Source: JBDTVS01 sp040007095 (GTDB lineage Bacteria > Acidobacteriota > Vicinamibacteria > Vicinamibacterales > CAVVIG01). From it: a DNA stretch of 30,503 bases. The notes beneath the pieces were generated by a model that saw only the letters and a program-made list of their open reading frames with translations, did not search any database and was not told the DNA's origin. Below are positions 15,173-23,066 of the stretch, piece by piece (the stretch's first letter is position 1; each line of letters begins with the position of its first letter). The DNA lies in NCBI GenBank assembly GCA_040007095.1, contig JBDTVS010000085.1, positions 1 to 30,503 of the forward strand, read 5' to 3'. Both the position numbers and the translations under genes were made by a program.

Positions 15173-16738
15173 ATGTTGAAGAAAGTCCTGCTTGGCGTTC
15201 TTGGTCTGATCGTGGTGCTCTCGATCGGACTCGTTCTGACGGTCCGAGCCGTCTTCGCAGGAGACACTGTGCGTCTGGCGCTTGCCGAACAGTTGTCGAA
15301 GGCGCTCGGCCAACCTGTGACCGTCGGCAGCATCGCCGCCACGGCTTATCCGCGGGTGACGGTCAACCTTGGACAGGTCAGTATTGGCGAGCCGGCCAGC
15401 ATTCACGTCGAGACGCTGCACGTTGGTGCCGATTTTGGAGCGCTGCTCTCGCGGCGCATTGAACACGCCAGACTGGAGCTCTCGGGCGCCCGTGTCGAGC
15501 TGCCACTGCCCGCCTTTGCCACCGGCACCGGTACAACGTCGAGTTCCGGATCCTCCCGCACAGCACCCGTCGAGCTCGTCTCAATCGACGCCATCGTGCT
15601 GCGCGGCGTCCAGATCGTCAGCGGCGGCCACACGCTGACGGGAGACGTGGAGGTCGTCCCGGAAGGCAGAGGACTGAAGTTGCAAAAGGGCGCGCTCATG
15701 TCCGACGGCGACGCGATTGACGTGACGGGACGGATCACCAACCTGTCGGGGCCGGTGGGTGAAGTGGCGATCCATGCCGGCGTGCTGAACATCGATCGGC
15801 TGCTGGCCTTCGCGAACAATTTGGCGTCCGGCACCGGAAGGGGTCCGACGCCCTCTGCACCGCCGGTTCCCGCGCCTGCGACAGCTCCCAACGCCGGATC
15901 TACTCGGGTGCCGCCGATGGACCTCGCGATCTCCCTCGATGCGAACCGCGCGAGCATTGGTCAGTTGACACTCGATCGGCTTTCAGGCCAGGCACGGATC
16001 ACCTCCGATTCGATGACGCTCGAGCCGATTCGTTTCGGCGTGTTCGGCGGCCGCTATGACGGTTCACTGGCGTTCACGCTGGGCGCGCGTCCTGCTTTCA
16101 AGCTCAATGCGATCCTGGCAAGCGTCAACATGGCCGACGCCACCGCGTTCGCGGGCAGTCCGGGTGTCATGAGCGGGCAACTGTCGGGGAAGCTCAATCT
16201 CGCCGGCAATGGCCTGGACGCTGCATCGGTGATCCGCGCGGCACACGGGACGGCTCGTGTCGACATCGTCAATGGCTCCGTCAAGAATCTCGGTCTCATT
16301 CGCGGCATCGTCATCGCGACGTCGGGCCGCGCGGCCCCTGTAGACGCAGGTGGTGGGACGAGAGATGAACCGTTCACGCAGCTCGGAACCACGCTGACCA
16401 TCGCCGAGGGACTGGCGAGGACGGACGACCTGCGTTTCGAGTCGAAGGATGTGGTGCTCGCTGCGGGCGGTATCATGCGACTGGACGGCAGCGAAATCAA
16501 TTTCCTGGGCCAGGTGCAGTTGTCGGACGAGCTTTCCAAGCAAGCGGGGCAGGAACTGGTCCGCTATACGCAGGAGCAGGGCCGCGTCACCTTGTCCGCG
16601 ACGATCACCGGTTCCGTGGACGCGCCGAGAGTGGGAATTGACCTCGTGAGCACGGCCAGGCGAGCGCTCACCAACCTTGCCAACGAGGAAGCGCAGAAGG
16701 CCTTGACCAGGGGTCTGGGCGGATTGTTCAAGAGATGA
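15173..16738 (+). CDS. AsmA-family envelope protein
   Basis: A 521-residue protein anchored by one N-terminal membrane helix (residues 5-29, VLLGVLGLIVVLSIGLVLTV), with the rest outside the cytoplasm. It has the AsmA pattern: a start with ALGQPVTVGSIAATAYPRVTVNLGQVSIG (about 45-73 in full), repeated beta-rich segments, a Pro/Ala-rich linker (about 223-245) and a C-terminal domain with GQLSGKLNLAGNG, then GTARVDIVNGSVKNLGL, ending in TARRALTNL and GLGGLFKR. AsmA-like proteins are linked to phospholipid transport between membranes, so a diderm envelope is likely. GGAGG sits before the ATG. The next gene follows after 33 bases and may be co-transcribed. Confidence 0.85.
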   Translation: MLKKVLLGVLGLIVVLSIGLVLTVRAVFAGDTVRLALAEQLSKALGQPVTVGSIAATAYPRVTVNLGQVSIGEPASIHVETLHVGADFGALLSRRIEHARLELSGARVELPLPAFATGTGTTSSSGSSRTAPVELVSIDAIVLRGVQIVSGGHTLTGDVEVVPEGRGLKLQKGALMSDGDAIDVTGRITNLSGPVGEVAIHAGVLNIDRLLAFANNLASGTGRGPTPSAPPVPAPATAPNAGSTRVPPMDLAISLDANRASIGQLTLDRLSGQARITSDSMTLEPIRFGVFGGRYDGSLAFTLGARPAFKLNAILASVNMADATAFAGSPGVMSGQLSGKLNLAGNGLDAASVIRAAHGTARVDIVNGSVKNLGLIRGIVIATSGRAAPVDAGGGTRDEPFTQLGTTLTIAEGLARTDDLRFESKDVVLAAGGIMRLDGSEINFLGQVQLSDELSKQAGQELVRYTQEQGRVTLSATITGSVDAPRVGIDLVSTARRALTNLANEEAQKALTRGLGGLFKR

Positions 16739-16771
16739 AGTGTGAGTTGTCGTCGGGAGTCGGAGGCGGCC

Positions 16772-17323
16772 ATGCCGACGGTGCCAACGGAGTCTGGTGA
16801 TCCACGTCTCGCTGTGGTTGAGCAGCACGTACGTTCTGAGAACCTGCACGATCTGGATGCCGTGATGGCGACGTTCGGAGCCGATGCCCGGTACCACGAC
16901 GAGCCATGGGCCGACCATCGCGAAGGCTACGACGGCGTCCGCTCGTACTACACAGAGCTCCTGCGAGCACTCCCGGACCTCGTCATCGACGTCGTTCGTC
17001 GTCACGTCTCGAGCGACTGCATCGTCCTCGAGGTCGGCATTCGTGGAACTCACCTCGGCGCCTGGCGTGGTTTGCCCGCGACCGGCCGACGGGTGGATTT
17101 CCCGCTGTGCGCCGTCTATACGTTCGATGCGAACGATCGACTGGCCGGCGAGCGGATCTATTACGACCGAGCGACCGTACTGCGGCAATTGGGCGTTTTC
17201 CGCGAGCCATCGTCGATGCTCGGGCGCGCACTGACGGCACTCATGCATCCGGTCACGATCGCGCGCGCGTACTTGCTGAACGGCGGGCGCCTCAAAGGCA
17301 GTCGCGACGTGCAACGACGGTGA
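16772..17323 (+). CDS. SnoaL-like / ester cyclase family protein
   Basis: A 183-residue protein of the NTF2-like SnoaL fold: VEQHVRSENLHDLDAVMATF, then ARYHDEP, GYDGVRSYYTELLRALPDL, GTHLGAWRGLPATGRRV and an AVYTFDANDRLAGERIYYD strand with the usual acidic-tyrosine end. Relatives include polyketide cyclases and many proteins of unknown role; no substrate is evident. The start is the ATG at 16772 with GGAGG upstream; a GTG at 16742 would add ten unlikely residues. The C-terminal 30 residues form an extra amphipathic segment. Confidence 0.8.
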   Translation: MPTVPTESGDPRLAVVEQHVRSENLHDLDAVMATFGADARYHDEPWADHREGYDGVRSYYTELLRALPDLVIDVVRRHVSSDCIVLEVGIRGTHLGAWRGLPATGRRVDFPLCAVYTFDANDRLAGERIYYDRATVLRQLGVFREPSSMLGRALTALMHPVTIARAYLLNGGRLKGSRDVQRR

Positions 17324-17334
17324 GTGGAAGATGT

Positions 17335-17580
17335 GTGCACAACCGGCTCGAGCCCGCGACTCGCCTCCTTCGTCAGACTGCCGGCCTCAAGCCCGGCCTG
17401 AGCGTGCTCGACCTCGGCACGGGGCTGGCCACGTGGCTCGGCTTGCCAGAGACCTCGTCGGCCCCAGCGGGTCGGTCGTCTCCATCGATCGAGCCATCGA
17501 GGCTCTCGACAGCGCGCGCCGGCGCGCGGAAGCCGCGCGAGACAGTCACGTGTCGTTCGTCGAGGGCGAGGTCGGCCCGG
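17335..17580 (+). pseudogene. Truncated, frameshifted class I SAM-dependent methyltransferase
   Basis: From a GTG at 17335 one frame reads NRLEPATRLLRQTAGLKPG and the SAM-binding motif VLDLGTGL. Around 17425 the family sequence moves to another frame and continues GHVARLARDLVGPSGSVVSID, then ARRRAEAARDSHVSFVEGEV. One lost base explains the shift. The sequence then breaks off at about residue 80 of a protein that should have about 250, and the next gene begins at once. Both a frameshift and a 3' truncation are present, so this is a dead remnant. Confidence 0.75.
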
Positions 17581-17591
17581 ACACACCGCGC

Positions 17592-17597
17592 AATAAT
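17592..17597 (+). promoter_or_regulatory. Candidate -10 element, leaderless start
   Basis: AATAAT ends five bases before the ATG at 17603, with no Shine-Dalgarno nearby. It lies at the end of the methyltransferase remnant. Confidence 0.3.
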
Positions 17598-17602
17598 GGC
17601 GC

Positions 17603-18706
17603 ATGGCCCGGCGCAGAGCCGTCAACAGCTCGAACGACGTGATCGCGGGACTCCTGCGCGATCTCGCGTCGGTTCAAACCTCGAAACAGAGCAAGTGGGG
17701 TTATGCGCGGGCCGCCGCTGCGGTGGCGGGGCTGGCCGCACCCATCGAGTCGTTCTTACAGCCCGACGGCACGCTGCGCAAGATTGCGCAGATCGGACCT
17801 TCCTCCACGCGTGTGATCCTGGAAGTGCTGCGAACGGGAACGTCCGCGACCGTCGAGCAGGCGCTTGCCAACCAGCAGAAGGCCGGCGGCGCCGACAAGA
17901 ACCCGCCGACGCCCGATACGTTCCTCACAGGCACGCAGGTACTCGCGGCGCTGAAGAACCGGCGGCTGCGCGGGCTATCGCTCGGCGACTACCGCGGCGA
18001 CCTGCAGATGCACTCAACCTACAGCGACGGCACGCAGACGCTCGAGGTCATCATCGAGACCGGGATCTCACGCGGATACGAGTACGCCGCGGTGACGGAT
18101 CACTCGTACGGGTTGCCGATCGCGCATGGCGTCTCGATGACGCGCCTGGCGGAGCAACACCGACAGATCGATCGATTGAACGAGACCTACGCCGGGCGAT
18201 TTCGGTTAATCAAGGGCATCGAGGCGAATATCCTCGCCGACGGGGCGGTCGACATGACCGCCGCGGAACTGCGAACGCTCGAGCTCGTCGTGGCCGCGCC
18301 ACACTCGGCGCTGCGATCGTCGGCGGATCAAACGGGCCGGATTCTGAGAGCGGTACGCACGCCCGGCGTGCACATCCTTGGCCATCCGCGAGGCCGCAAA
18401 CACGGCGTGCGCCCCGGCGTCACCGCGAACTGGGACCGGATCTTCGAGGCCGCCGCGCGAGCGACCGTCGCGGTGGAGATCGATGGGGATCCGCGGCGGC
18501 AGGACATCGACTACGAGCTGGCGCGTCGCGCCCTGGACGCGGGCTGCATCTTCGCGCTCGACAGCGACGCGCACAGTCCCGAGGAATGGGCCTTTGCCGA
18601 GACGGCCATCGCGCACGCGCGGCTGGCGCACATCCCACTCGAGCGCGTCATCAATTGCTGGCCGCTCGACTTTCTTCTCGAATGGGCCGCGAGCCGTCGG
18701 GGCTGA
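17603..18706 (+). CDS. PHP-domain protein with Pol-beta-type N-terminal helix-hairpin-helix domain (PolX-derived)
   Basis: A 367-residue protein. Residues 1-90 resemble the 8-kDa/HhH domain of X-family DNA polymerases (hairpin around KIAQIGPSSTRVILEVL, 60-76). Residues 130-365 are a PHP phosphoesterase domain with DLQMHSTYSDG (133-143), VTDHS (164-168), KGIEANI (204-210), APHS (232-235), LGHPRG (259-264) and DSDAH (320-324). The DLQ.H form of the first motif is that of PolX. The polymerase palm and thumb normally between these parts are missing, so DNA synthesis is excluded. A DNA-directed phosphatase or nuclease role is plausible. The start ATG lacks a ribosome site. Confidence 0.82.
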   Translation: MARRRAVNSSNDVIAGLLRDLASVQTSKQSKWGYARAAAAVAGLAAPIESFLQPDGTLRKIAQIGPSSTRVILEVLRTGTSATVEQALANQQKAGGADKNPPTPDTFLTGTQVLAALKNRRLRGLSLGDYRGDLQMHSTYSDGTQTLEVIIETGISRGYEYAAVTDHSYGLPIAHGVSMTRLAEQHRQIDRLNETYAGRFRLIKGIEANILADGAVDMTAAELRTLELVVAAPHSALRSSADQTGRILRAVRTPGVHILGHPRGRKHGVRPGVTANWDRIFEAAARATVAVEIDGDPRRQDIDYELARRALDAGCIFALDSDAHSPEEWAFAETAIAHARLAHIPLERVINCWPLDFLLEWAASRRG

Positions 18707-18756
18707 GCAGACGGCATATTGGCACCCAGACCCATCACAGCCGCGGCAAGCATGCG

Positions 18757-19400
18757 CTACGGAAAAGCCGGCAACGGCGCAGGGACACCCGGTCCGAGCG
18801 GCGTACGTGCGGTGTTGAGCAACATCGCGACCATGGTGTAGTAGCCCGAAAGGCTCACCGCTTCCACCACGGTTGTTCCCCAAATTTCGACACCGCCCGG
18901 GCGTAGGTGGCATCGCTGATGGTGCGATTGTGGAGCAGTTCCTGAATCAGGTCGTACAGGCTCGCCTCGTCTTCCGCCATCAGCGCCGGTCGGCGACCTT
19001 CCGCGATCGCTTTGGCAATCTCAGGATTCAATCCGCCTTTGACCGCGAGCGGCTGATGCGCATTCCACTCGTAGTTCTGACCCCACTCCCGGGCGGTCAT
19101 CAGAATGACGAATTCACTCAGTCTGGGCGGCAGCGTGCTGTTGAAGCGCAGGTAGTCGCTCAGCATCAAGGTGCGCGACATCAGTTCCGGGCTTCGCGTC
19201 AGCACGGCCCACGGGCCGCCGGGCTCCCCGCCGCGTGCTTTCTTGTATTCATCAACGGTCTTTTTCTGCGCCGGCGTGAGCTTGTCGGCGGGTATGGGCG
19301 GGAGTCTGTCCTGCGCGCTCGCGAGTGCCCCGAACGCCAGTCCGAACACGAATGTGCCCGCCAATAGACGCACGACTGTTTTGGTGCTGCCGTATGCCAT
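18757..19400 (-). pseudogene. Exported carboxymuconolactone decarboxylase-family protein, frameshifted near the C-terminus
   Basis: The ATG at 19400 (GGAGG upstream) opens a signal peptide (LLAGTFVFGLAFGALASAQ) and an AhpD-like domain: LPPIPADKLTPAQK, RLSEFVILMTAREWGQNYEWNAH and FGEQ. The frame then meets a stop at 18855. In another frame the family C-terminus continues exactly: VVEAVSLSGYYTMVAMLLNT, then ARTPLGPGVP, to a stop at 18757. Two bases lie between CAA and GTG where three are needed, so one base is missing around 18870-18873. As read, the product lacks its last helix. There is no CxxC, as is usual for exported members; His and Trp-Glu may be catalytic. About 214 residues if repaired. 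Confidence 0.8.
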
Positions 19401-19723
19401 CGAAACCTCCAGGCACGGCGTCCTCGCATGAGGGGCGGGGAACACTGCGCGGTTGATATTACGATACTCTTCCCGCGGCCGGATCGAACTGGGGCCCGGA
19501 GCGCGGCTGGGCCGCAGAGACTGACCGATTTTCTGTTGTGCGAGGTGTGCCGATGCACACGATTCAACCATCATCAGCCACGCAAACGGTGAGTCCGAAC
19601 TGGCGCAGCGGCTGCAGTGAAGCCGCTGGTGGACGTGCTCGAGATGACGTCGGCCGCGTTCGGTCCGCTCGAGCTGGCACATCGGATACGTCCGCGGCGG
19701 GTCCCGCGGCAGTGTAATCTCAT
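19401..19723. other. Divergent intergenic region
   Basis: About 320 bases between two divergent genes. It holds a perfect 8-bp hairpin (CAGCGGCT 19606-19613, AGCCGCTG 19621-19628) without a T-run and an AT-rich patch (TTGATATTACGATACT, about 19452-19467), a likely promoter area for the minus-strand gene. No small gene is recognised. Confidence 0.45.
19713..19718 (+). promoter_or_regulatory. Candidate -10 element, leaderless start
   Basis: TGTAAT ends five bases before the ATG at 19724; no Shine-Dalgarno is visible between. Confidence 0.35.
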
Positions 19724-20413
19724 ATGCGTCCCATGATCAGGCCACGCTCGCCGCTTGCCTTCGCCGCTGTCATCGTGCTCACCGCCCTCGCCGCCTCGAG
19801 CTGCGACTCCTGGTATTACAAGACGATGAAGAAGTTCGGCATGGAGAAGCGCGACATCCTGGTCAAGCGCGTCAAGGACGCCCGCGAAAGCCAGGAGGAG
19901 GCGAAAGCTGAGTTCAAGACCGCGCTCGAACGGTTCAAGTCGGTGATCGATGTGGACGGCGGCGCGCTCGAGGACAAGTACGAAAAGCTGAACAAGGAAC
20001 TGAATCGCAGCGAGGACCGCGCCAAGCAGGTCCGCGATCGAATCGACAGCGTCCGCAGCGTATCGGACGACCTGTTCAAGGAGTGGGACGGGGAACTGAA
20101 GCAATACTCCGATCGATCCCTGAGGGCAGAGAGCGAACGCGAGCTAAGAGCCACGCGCCAGCGTTGCGAAGCTCTCATCAGATCGATGGAGAAGGCCCAG
20201 AAGCGCATCGAGCCCGTGCTCAGGCCGCTGCGCGATCGAGTGTTGTTCCTGAAGCACAACCTGAACGCGCAAGCGATCGGGGCGCTGAACGCCGAACTGC
20301 TGACGGTCCGCACCAATGTCGATGCGCTTGTCGCCGAGCTCGAGACGGCCATCTCAGAGGCCGACCAGTTCGTCGCCTCGATGGCAGCGACTGCCAGCCA
20401 GGACGGCAAATAG
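19724..20413 (+). CDS. DUF2959-family lipoprotein
   Basis: A 229-residue protein with a lipoprotein-type signal (hydrophobic LAFAAVIVLTALAASS, lipidated Cys27), although the lipobox ASSC is not ideal. The mature part starts with the family hallmark YYKTMKKFGMEKRDILVKRV and continues as almost uninterrupted charged helix (KAEFKTALERFKSV, KLNKELNRSEDRAKQVRDRI), a long coiled coil ending in AELETAISEADQFVASM. The family is widespread in diderm bacteria and its function is unknown; a periplasmic structural role is plausible. An alternative start is the ATG three codons later. It is convergent with the broken gene beyond 20466. Confidence 0.85.
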   Translation: MRPMIRPRSPLAFAAVIVLTALAASSCDSWYYKTMKKFGMEKRDILVKRVKDARESQEEAKAEFKTALERFKSVIDVDGGALEDKYEKLNKELNRSEDRAKQVRDRIDSVRSVSDDLFKEWDGELKQYSDRSLRAESERELRATRQRCEALIRSMEKAQKRIEPVLRPLRDRVLFLKHNLNAQAIGALNAELLTVRTNVDALVAELETAISEADQFVASMAATASQDGK

Positions 20414-20465
20414 GGACGGACGATGGCGTCACCTGTTCTGCGCTTGCGTGAGTGTCGTGACTTGG

Positions 20466-20707
20466 CTACGAACAACTCGCCGAGATCATCTTGACCGACA
20501 GCACGTTGAACGTCGGCAGGGCTTCTTCTCCGCGGCAATGTCACTGGTTGTCGCGTCCGCCACTTTCAAAGTGCTGCCGCCCGTCCCAGTGACTTCGACC
20601 TGGTGTCCAAGGTGCGCTTTGAATTCACCGCCTTGCAGGTCATAGGGGCCGGTCCGATCGAGCGCCCTCTCAGCCGATCCGACCAAGCCGACATTGCGCG
20701 GATTCAT
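20466..20707 (-). pseudogene. Broken small gene, C-terminal beta-domain of the DUF5818 type
   Basis: On the minus strand YDLQGGEFKAHLGHQVEVTG and STLKVADATTSDIAAE read in one frame and then run into unrelated sequence. In another frame from about 20520 the expected end follows: ALPTFNVLSVKMISASCS and a stop at 20466. One lost base near 20520-20527 explains it. The pattern (a G.....GH.VEVTGT strand, then ..L.V.SVKMI...C) is that of small OB-like exported proteins. No signal peptide remains upstream, so the 5' part also seems lost. It lies just after serS on the same strand. The family name is tentative. Confidence 0.55.
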
Positions 20708-20715
20708 GGCGTCTC

Positions 20716-22020
20716 TCAATTCCTAGCGCTGCTACCGGGAGGCGCGATCGACGCCAGGCCGTCCATGTAGGGCCTCAGAGCCGTGGGGATGGTCACTGAG
20801 CCATCGCGTTCCTGGTAGTTCTCGAGAATCGCGACAAGGGTGCGGCCGACCGCAAGGCCGGATCCATTCAGCGTATGGACGAACTCTGCTTTGCCCGTCC
20901 CGCCGGCGCGGAACTTGATGTTCGCCCGGCGGGCCTGGAACGCCTCGGTGTTGCTGCACGATGAGATCTCGCGGTAAGTCTGCTGACTCGGCAGCCATAC
21001 TTCGATGTCGTAGGTCCTGGCCGAGGCAAATCCCATGTCTCCGGTGCACAGCTGGATCGTGCGATAGGGCAGTTCGAGGCGTTTCAGGACCTCCTCGGCG
21101 TTCGCGGTGAGCGCCTCGAGTTCGTGGTACGACTGCTCGGGCGTGGTCAGTTTCACGAGCTCCACCTTGTCGAACTGATGCTGACGGATCAACCCGCGCA
21201 CGTCCTGGCCGTAGGAACCGGCTTCGCTGCGGAAACACGGCGTGTACGCGGTATACAGGATGGGCAGCGTGCGGCCGTCCAGAATCTCGCCCCGATGGAG
21301 ATTGGTGAGCGGCACTTCGGCCGTCGGGATCAGATAGAGATCCCAGTCGCCCGCGATTTTGAAGAGATCCGCTTCGAACTTGGGGAGATTGCCAGTCCCG
21401 AGCAGCGAGGCGCTATTGACGAGAAATGGCGGCTCGATCTCCCGATACCCGTGTTCGCGGGTGTGGAGGTCGAGCATGAAGCCGATCAACGCGCGAGAAA
21501 GGCGCGCGCCGGCGCCGCTGAGGACAGTGAAGCGAGCGCCGGACAGGCGGGTGCCGCGTTCGAAGTCGACGATACCAAGAGCCGGACCGAGATCCCAGTG
21601 CGGGACCGGCTCGAACTCGAAGGTACGCGGCGTGCCGTGGCGACGCACTTCCACGTTGTCGGCCGAACTGGCGCCGATCGGCACAGTCGAATGCGGCAGA
21701 TTCGGCAATAGCAGGAGCGCTTGCTGGCGTCGTTGTTCGACCGCCTCGAGCTCCATGTCGAGCTGCTTGATACGTTGGCCGCGCGCGCGTCCAGCTTCTT
21801 GAATGGCCGTTGTCTCCAGGCCCTGGCGCTTCGCCTTGGCGATCTCGTCGCCCGCCCGGTTCTGCTCGCGTTTCAGCCCCTCGACCTCTTGAATGAGCTG
21901 CCGGCGTGCGAGGTCGAGCGCTGCGATGTCTTCCAGCGCCTTGTCGGCGTCGAGACCGCGGTTGCGAAGGCCAAGACGAACGGCGTCGATCTGGTCGCGC
22001 AGGAGGATCGGATCGATCAT
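20716..22020 (-). CDS. serS: Seryl-tRNA synthetase
   Basis: A class II synthetase charging tRNA-Ser with serine, 434 residues, the usual length. The N-terminal coiled-coil arm (about 27-105) that grips the long variable arm of tRNA-Ser is present. Catalytic parts: TAEVPLTN (233-240), motif 2 FRSEAG...QFDKVE (263-287), SSCSNTEAFQARR and motif 3 NGSGLAVGR (385-393). AGAGG precedes the ATG. It is divergent from galU. A substrate tRNA, tRNA-Ser(UGA), is encoded 15 kb away in the same window. Intact and surely functional. Confidence 0.97.
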   Translation of the reverse strand: MIDPILLRDQIDAVRLGLRNRGLDADKALEDIAALDLARRQLIQEVEGLKREQNRAGDEIAKAKRQGLETTAIQEAGRARGQRIKQLDMELEAVEQRRQQALLLLPNLPHSTVPIGASSADNVEVRRHGTPRTFEFEPVPHWDLGPALGIVDFERGTRLSGARFTVLSGAGARLSRALIGFMLDLHTREHGYREIEPPFLVNSASLLGTGNLPKFEADLFKIAGDWDLYLIPTAEVPLTNLHRGEILDGRTLPILYTAYTPCFRSEAGSYGQDVRGLIRQHQFDKVELVKLTTPEQSYHELEALTANAEEVLKRLELPYRTIQLCTGDMGFASARTYDIEVWLPSQQTYREISSCSNTEAFQARRANIKFRAGGTGKAEFVHTLNGSGLAVGRTLVAILENYQERDGSVTIPTALRPYMDGLASIAPPGSSARN

Positions 22021-22122
22021 GCTACCTCTGGAAGTAAAGCGTGGCCCGCCCCTAGCCGCTGGATATGGCGGTCCATTTTACATGGGGGGATGCGGCATTG
22101 GTGTCGCGACCGATTCCTCTGC

Positions 22123-22128
22123 TACCAT
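22123..22128 (+). promoter_or_regulatory. Candidate extended -10 element of galU, leaderless start
   Basis: TGCTACCAT (hexamer TACCAT at 22123-22128) ends six bases before the GTG start, the same geometry as at 4819. No ribosome site is seen. Confidence 0.4.
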
Positions 22129-22134
22129 CCTGCC

Positions 22135-23034
22135 GTGATCTCCAACATCCGCAAAGCGGTCTTTCCGGCAGCCGGTCTCGGCACCCGTTTCCTTCCGGCG
22201 ACCAAGGCCCAGCCGAAGGAAATGCTGCCGCTGGTCGACAAGCCGATTATTCAATACGGCGTCGAGGAGGCGGTCGCATCCGGTATTTCCAACATCATCC
22301 TCGTCACCGGGCGCGGCAAGAACGCCATCGAGGATCATTTCGACGTCTCGGTCGAGCTCGAGTCGTTCCTCGAGGCACGCGGCAAACGCGAGCAACTGGC
22401 GGAGATCCGCAAGATCTCGAACATGATCAATTTCGCCTACGTCCGGCAGGGCGAGCCGCTCGGCCTGGGGCACGCCGTGCTGGTGGCGAAGGAGCTGGTG
22501 GGTGACGAAGCGTTCGCCGTGATTCTTGGCGATGACGTCATCGATGCGGATCCGCCGGCGATGCGGCAGCTGATCGACGTCTTCCACAACGTCGGGGGCC
22601 CGGTCCTCGCGGTCGAGCGCGTCAATCCCGACGAAGTATCCAGCTACGGCATCATCGATGTGGCGCCGAGCGGGGACCTCGGGAACGGCGTGTTTCAAGT
22701 GCGCGATCTGGTGGAAAAGCCGCCGCGCAACGAGGCGCCGTCAAACCTGGCCATTATCGGCCGCTACGTGCTCACGCCGGATATCTTTCCCGCGCTCGCC
22801 GCCACCAAGAGCGATTCCACGGGAGAGATTCAGCTCACCAACGGCCTGCGCCACCTGCTGAAATCCCGGCCGATTTTTGCCTACGAGGTCAAAGGGGTGC
22901 GTCACGACACGGGCAACAAGCTGGGCTTTCTCAAAGCGGTCGTGTACTTCGCGCTCCGCCGGCCGGATCTCGCCGACAAGTTCTCGGCCTACCTCTCGAC
23001 CCTGAACATCAAGGCGCCGGCCGGCAAAACGTAG
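22135..23034 (+). CDS. galU: UTP-glucose-1-phosphate uridylyltransferase
   Basis: It makes UDP-glucose from UTP and glucose-1-phosphate for envelope glycans. 299 residues with the sugar nucleotidyltransferase signature PAAGLGTRFLPATKAQPKEM (11-30), VDKPIIQYGVEEA, ILGDDVID (metal-binding Asp), SYGIIDV, VEKP and GEIQLTNGLRHLL. The GTG at 22135 is chosen because the family starts directly before the IRKAVFPAAG block, and no upstream codon in this frame is sensible. Start-codon context suggests a leaderless transcript. It is divergent from serS and convergent with the FmdB gene. Confidence 0.96.
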   Translation: MISNIRKAVFPAAGLGTRFLPATKAQPKEMLPLVDKPIIQYGVEEAVASGISNIILVTGRGKNAIEDHFDVSVELESFLEARGKREQLAEIRKISNMINFAYVRQGEPLGLGHAVLVAKELVGDEAFAVILGDDVIDADPPAMRQLIDVFHNVGGPVLAVERVNPDEVSSYGIIDVAPSGDLGNGVFQVRDLVEKPPRNEAPSNLAIIGRYVLTPDIFPALAATKSDSTGEIQLTNGLRHLLKSRPIFAYEVKGVRHDTGNKLGFLKAVVYFALRRPDLADKFSAYLSTLNIKAPAGKT

Positions 23035-23066
23035 CCAAGACGTAAGAACGGATGGGTGCGGGGCGG

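Noticed and set aside
18855..18880. Stop readthrough, selenocysteine or programmed frameshift to restore the exported CMD protein
   Set aside because: The continuation lies in another frame, so readthrough would not help, and no slippery heptamer is present; a simple lost base fits better.
16906..18906. A 666-codon plus-strand open frame across the SnoaL, methyltransferase and PHP genes
   Set aside because: It is an Arg/Ala-rich shadow of high-GC genes in other frames, with no motif of its own; only the short methyltransferase piece within it is real.
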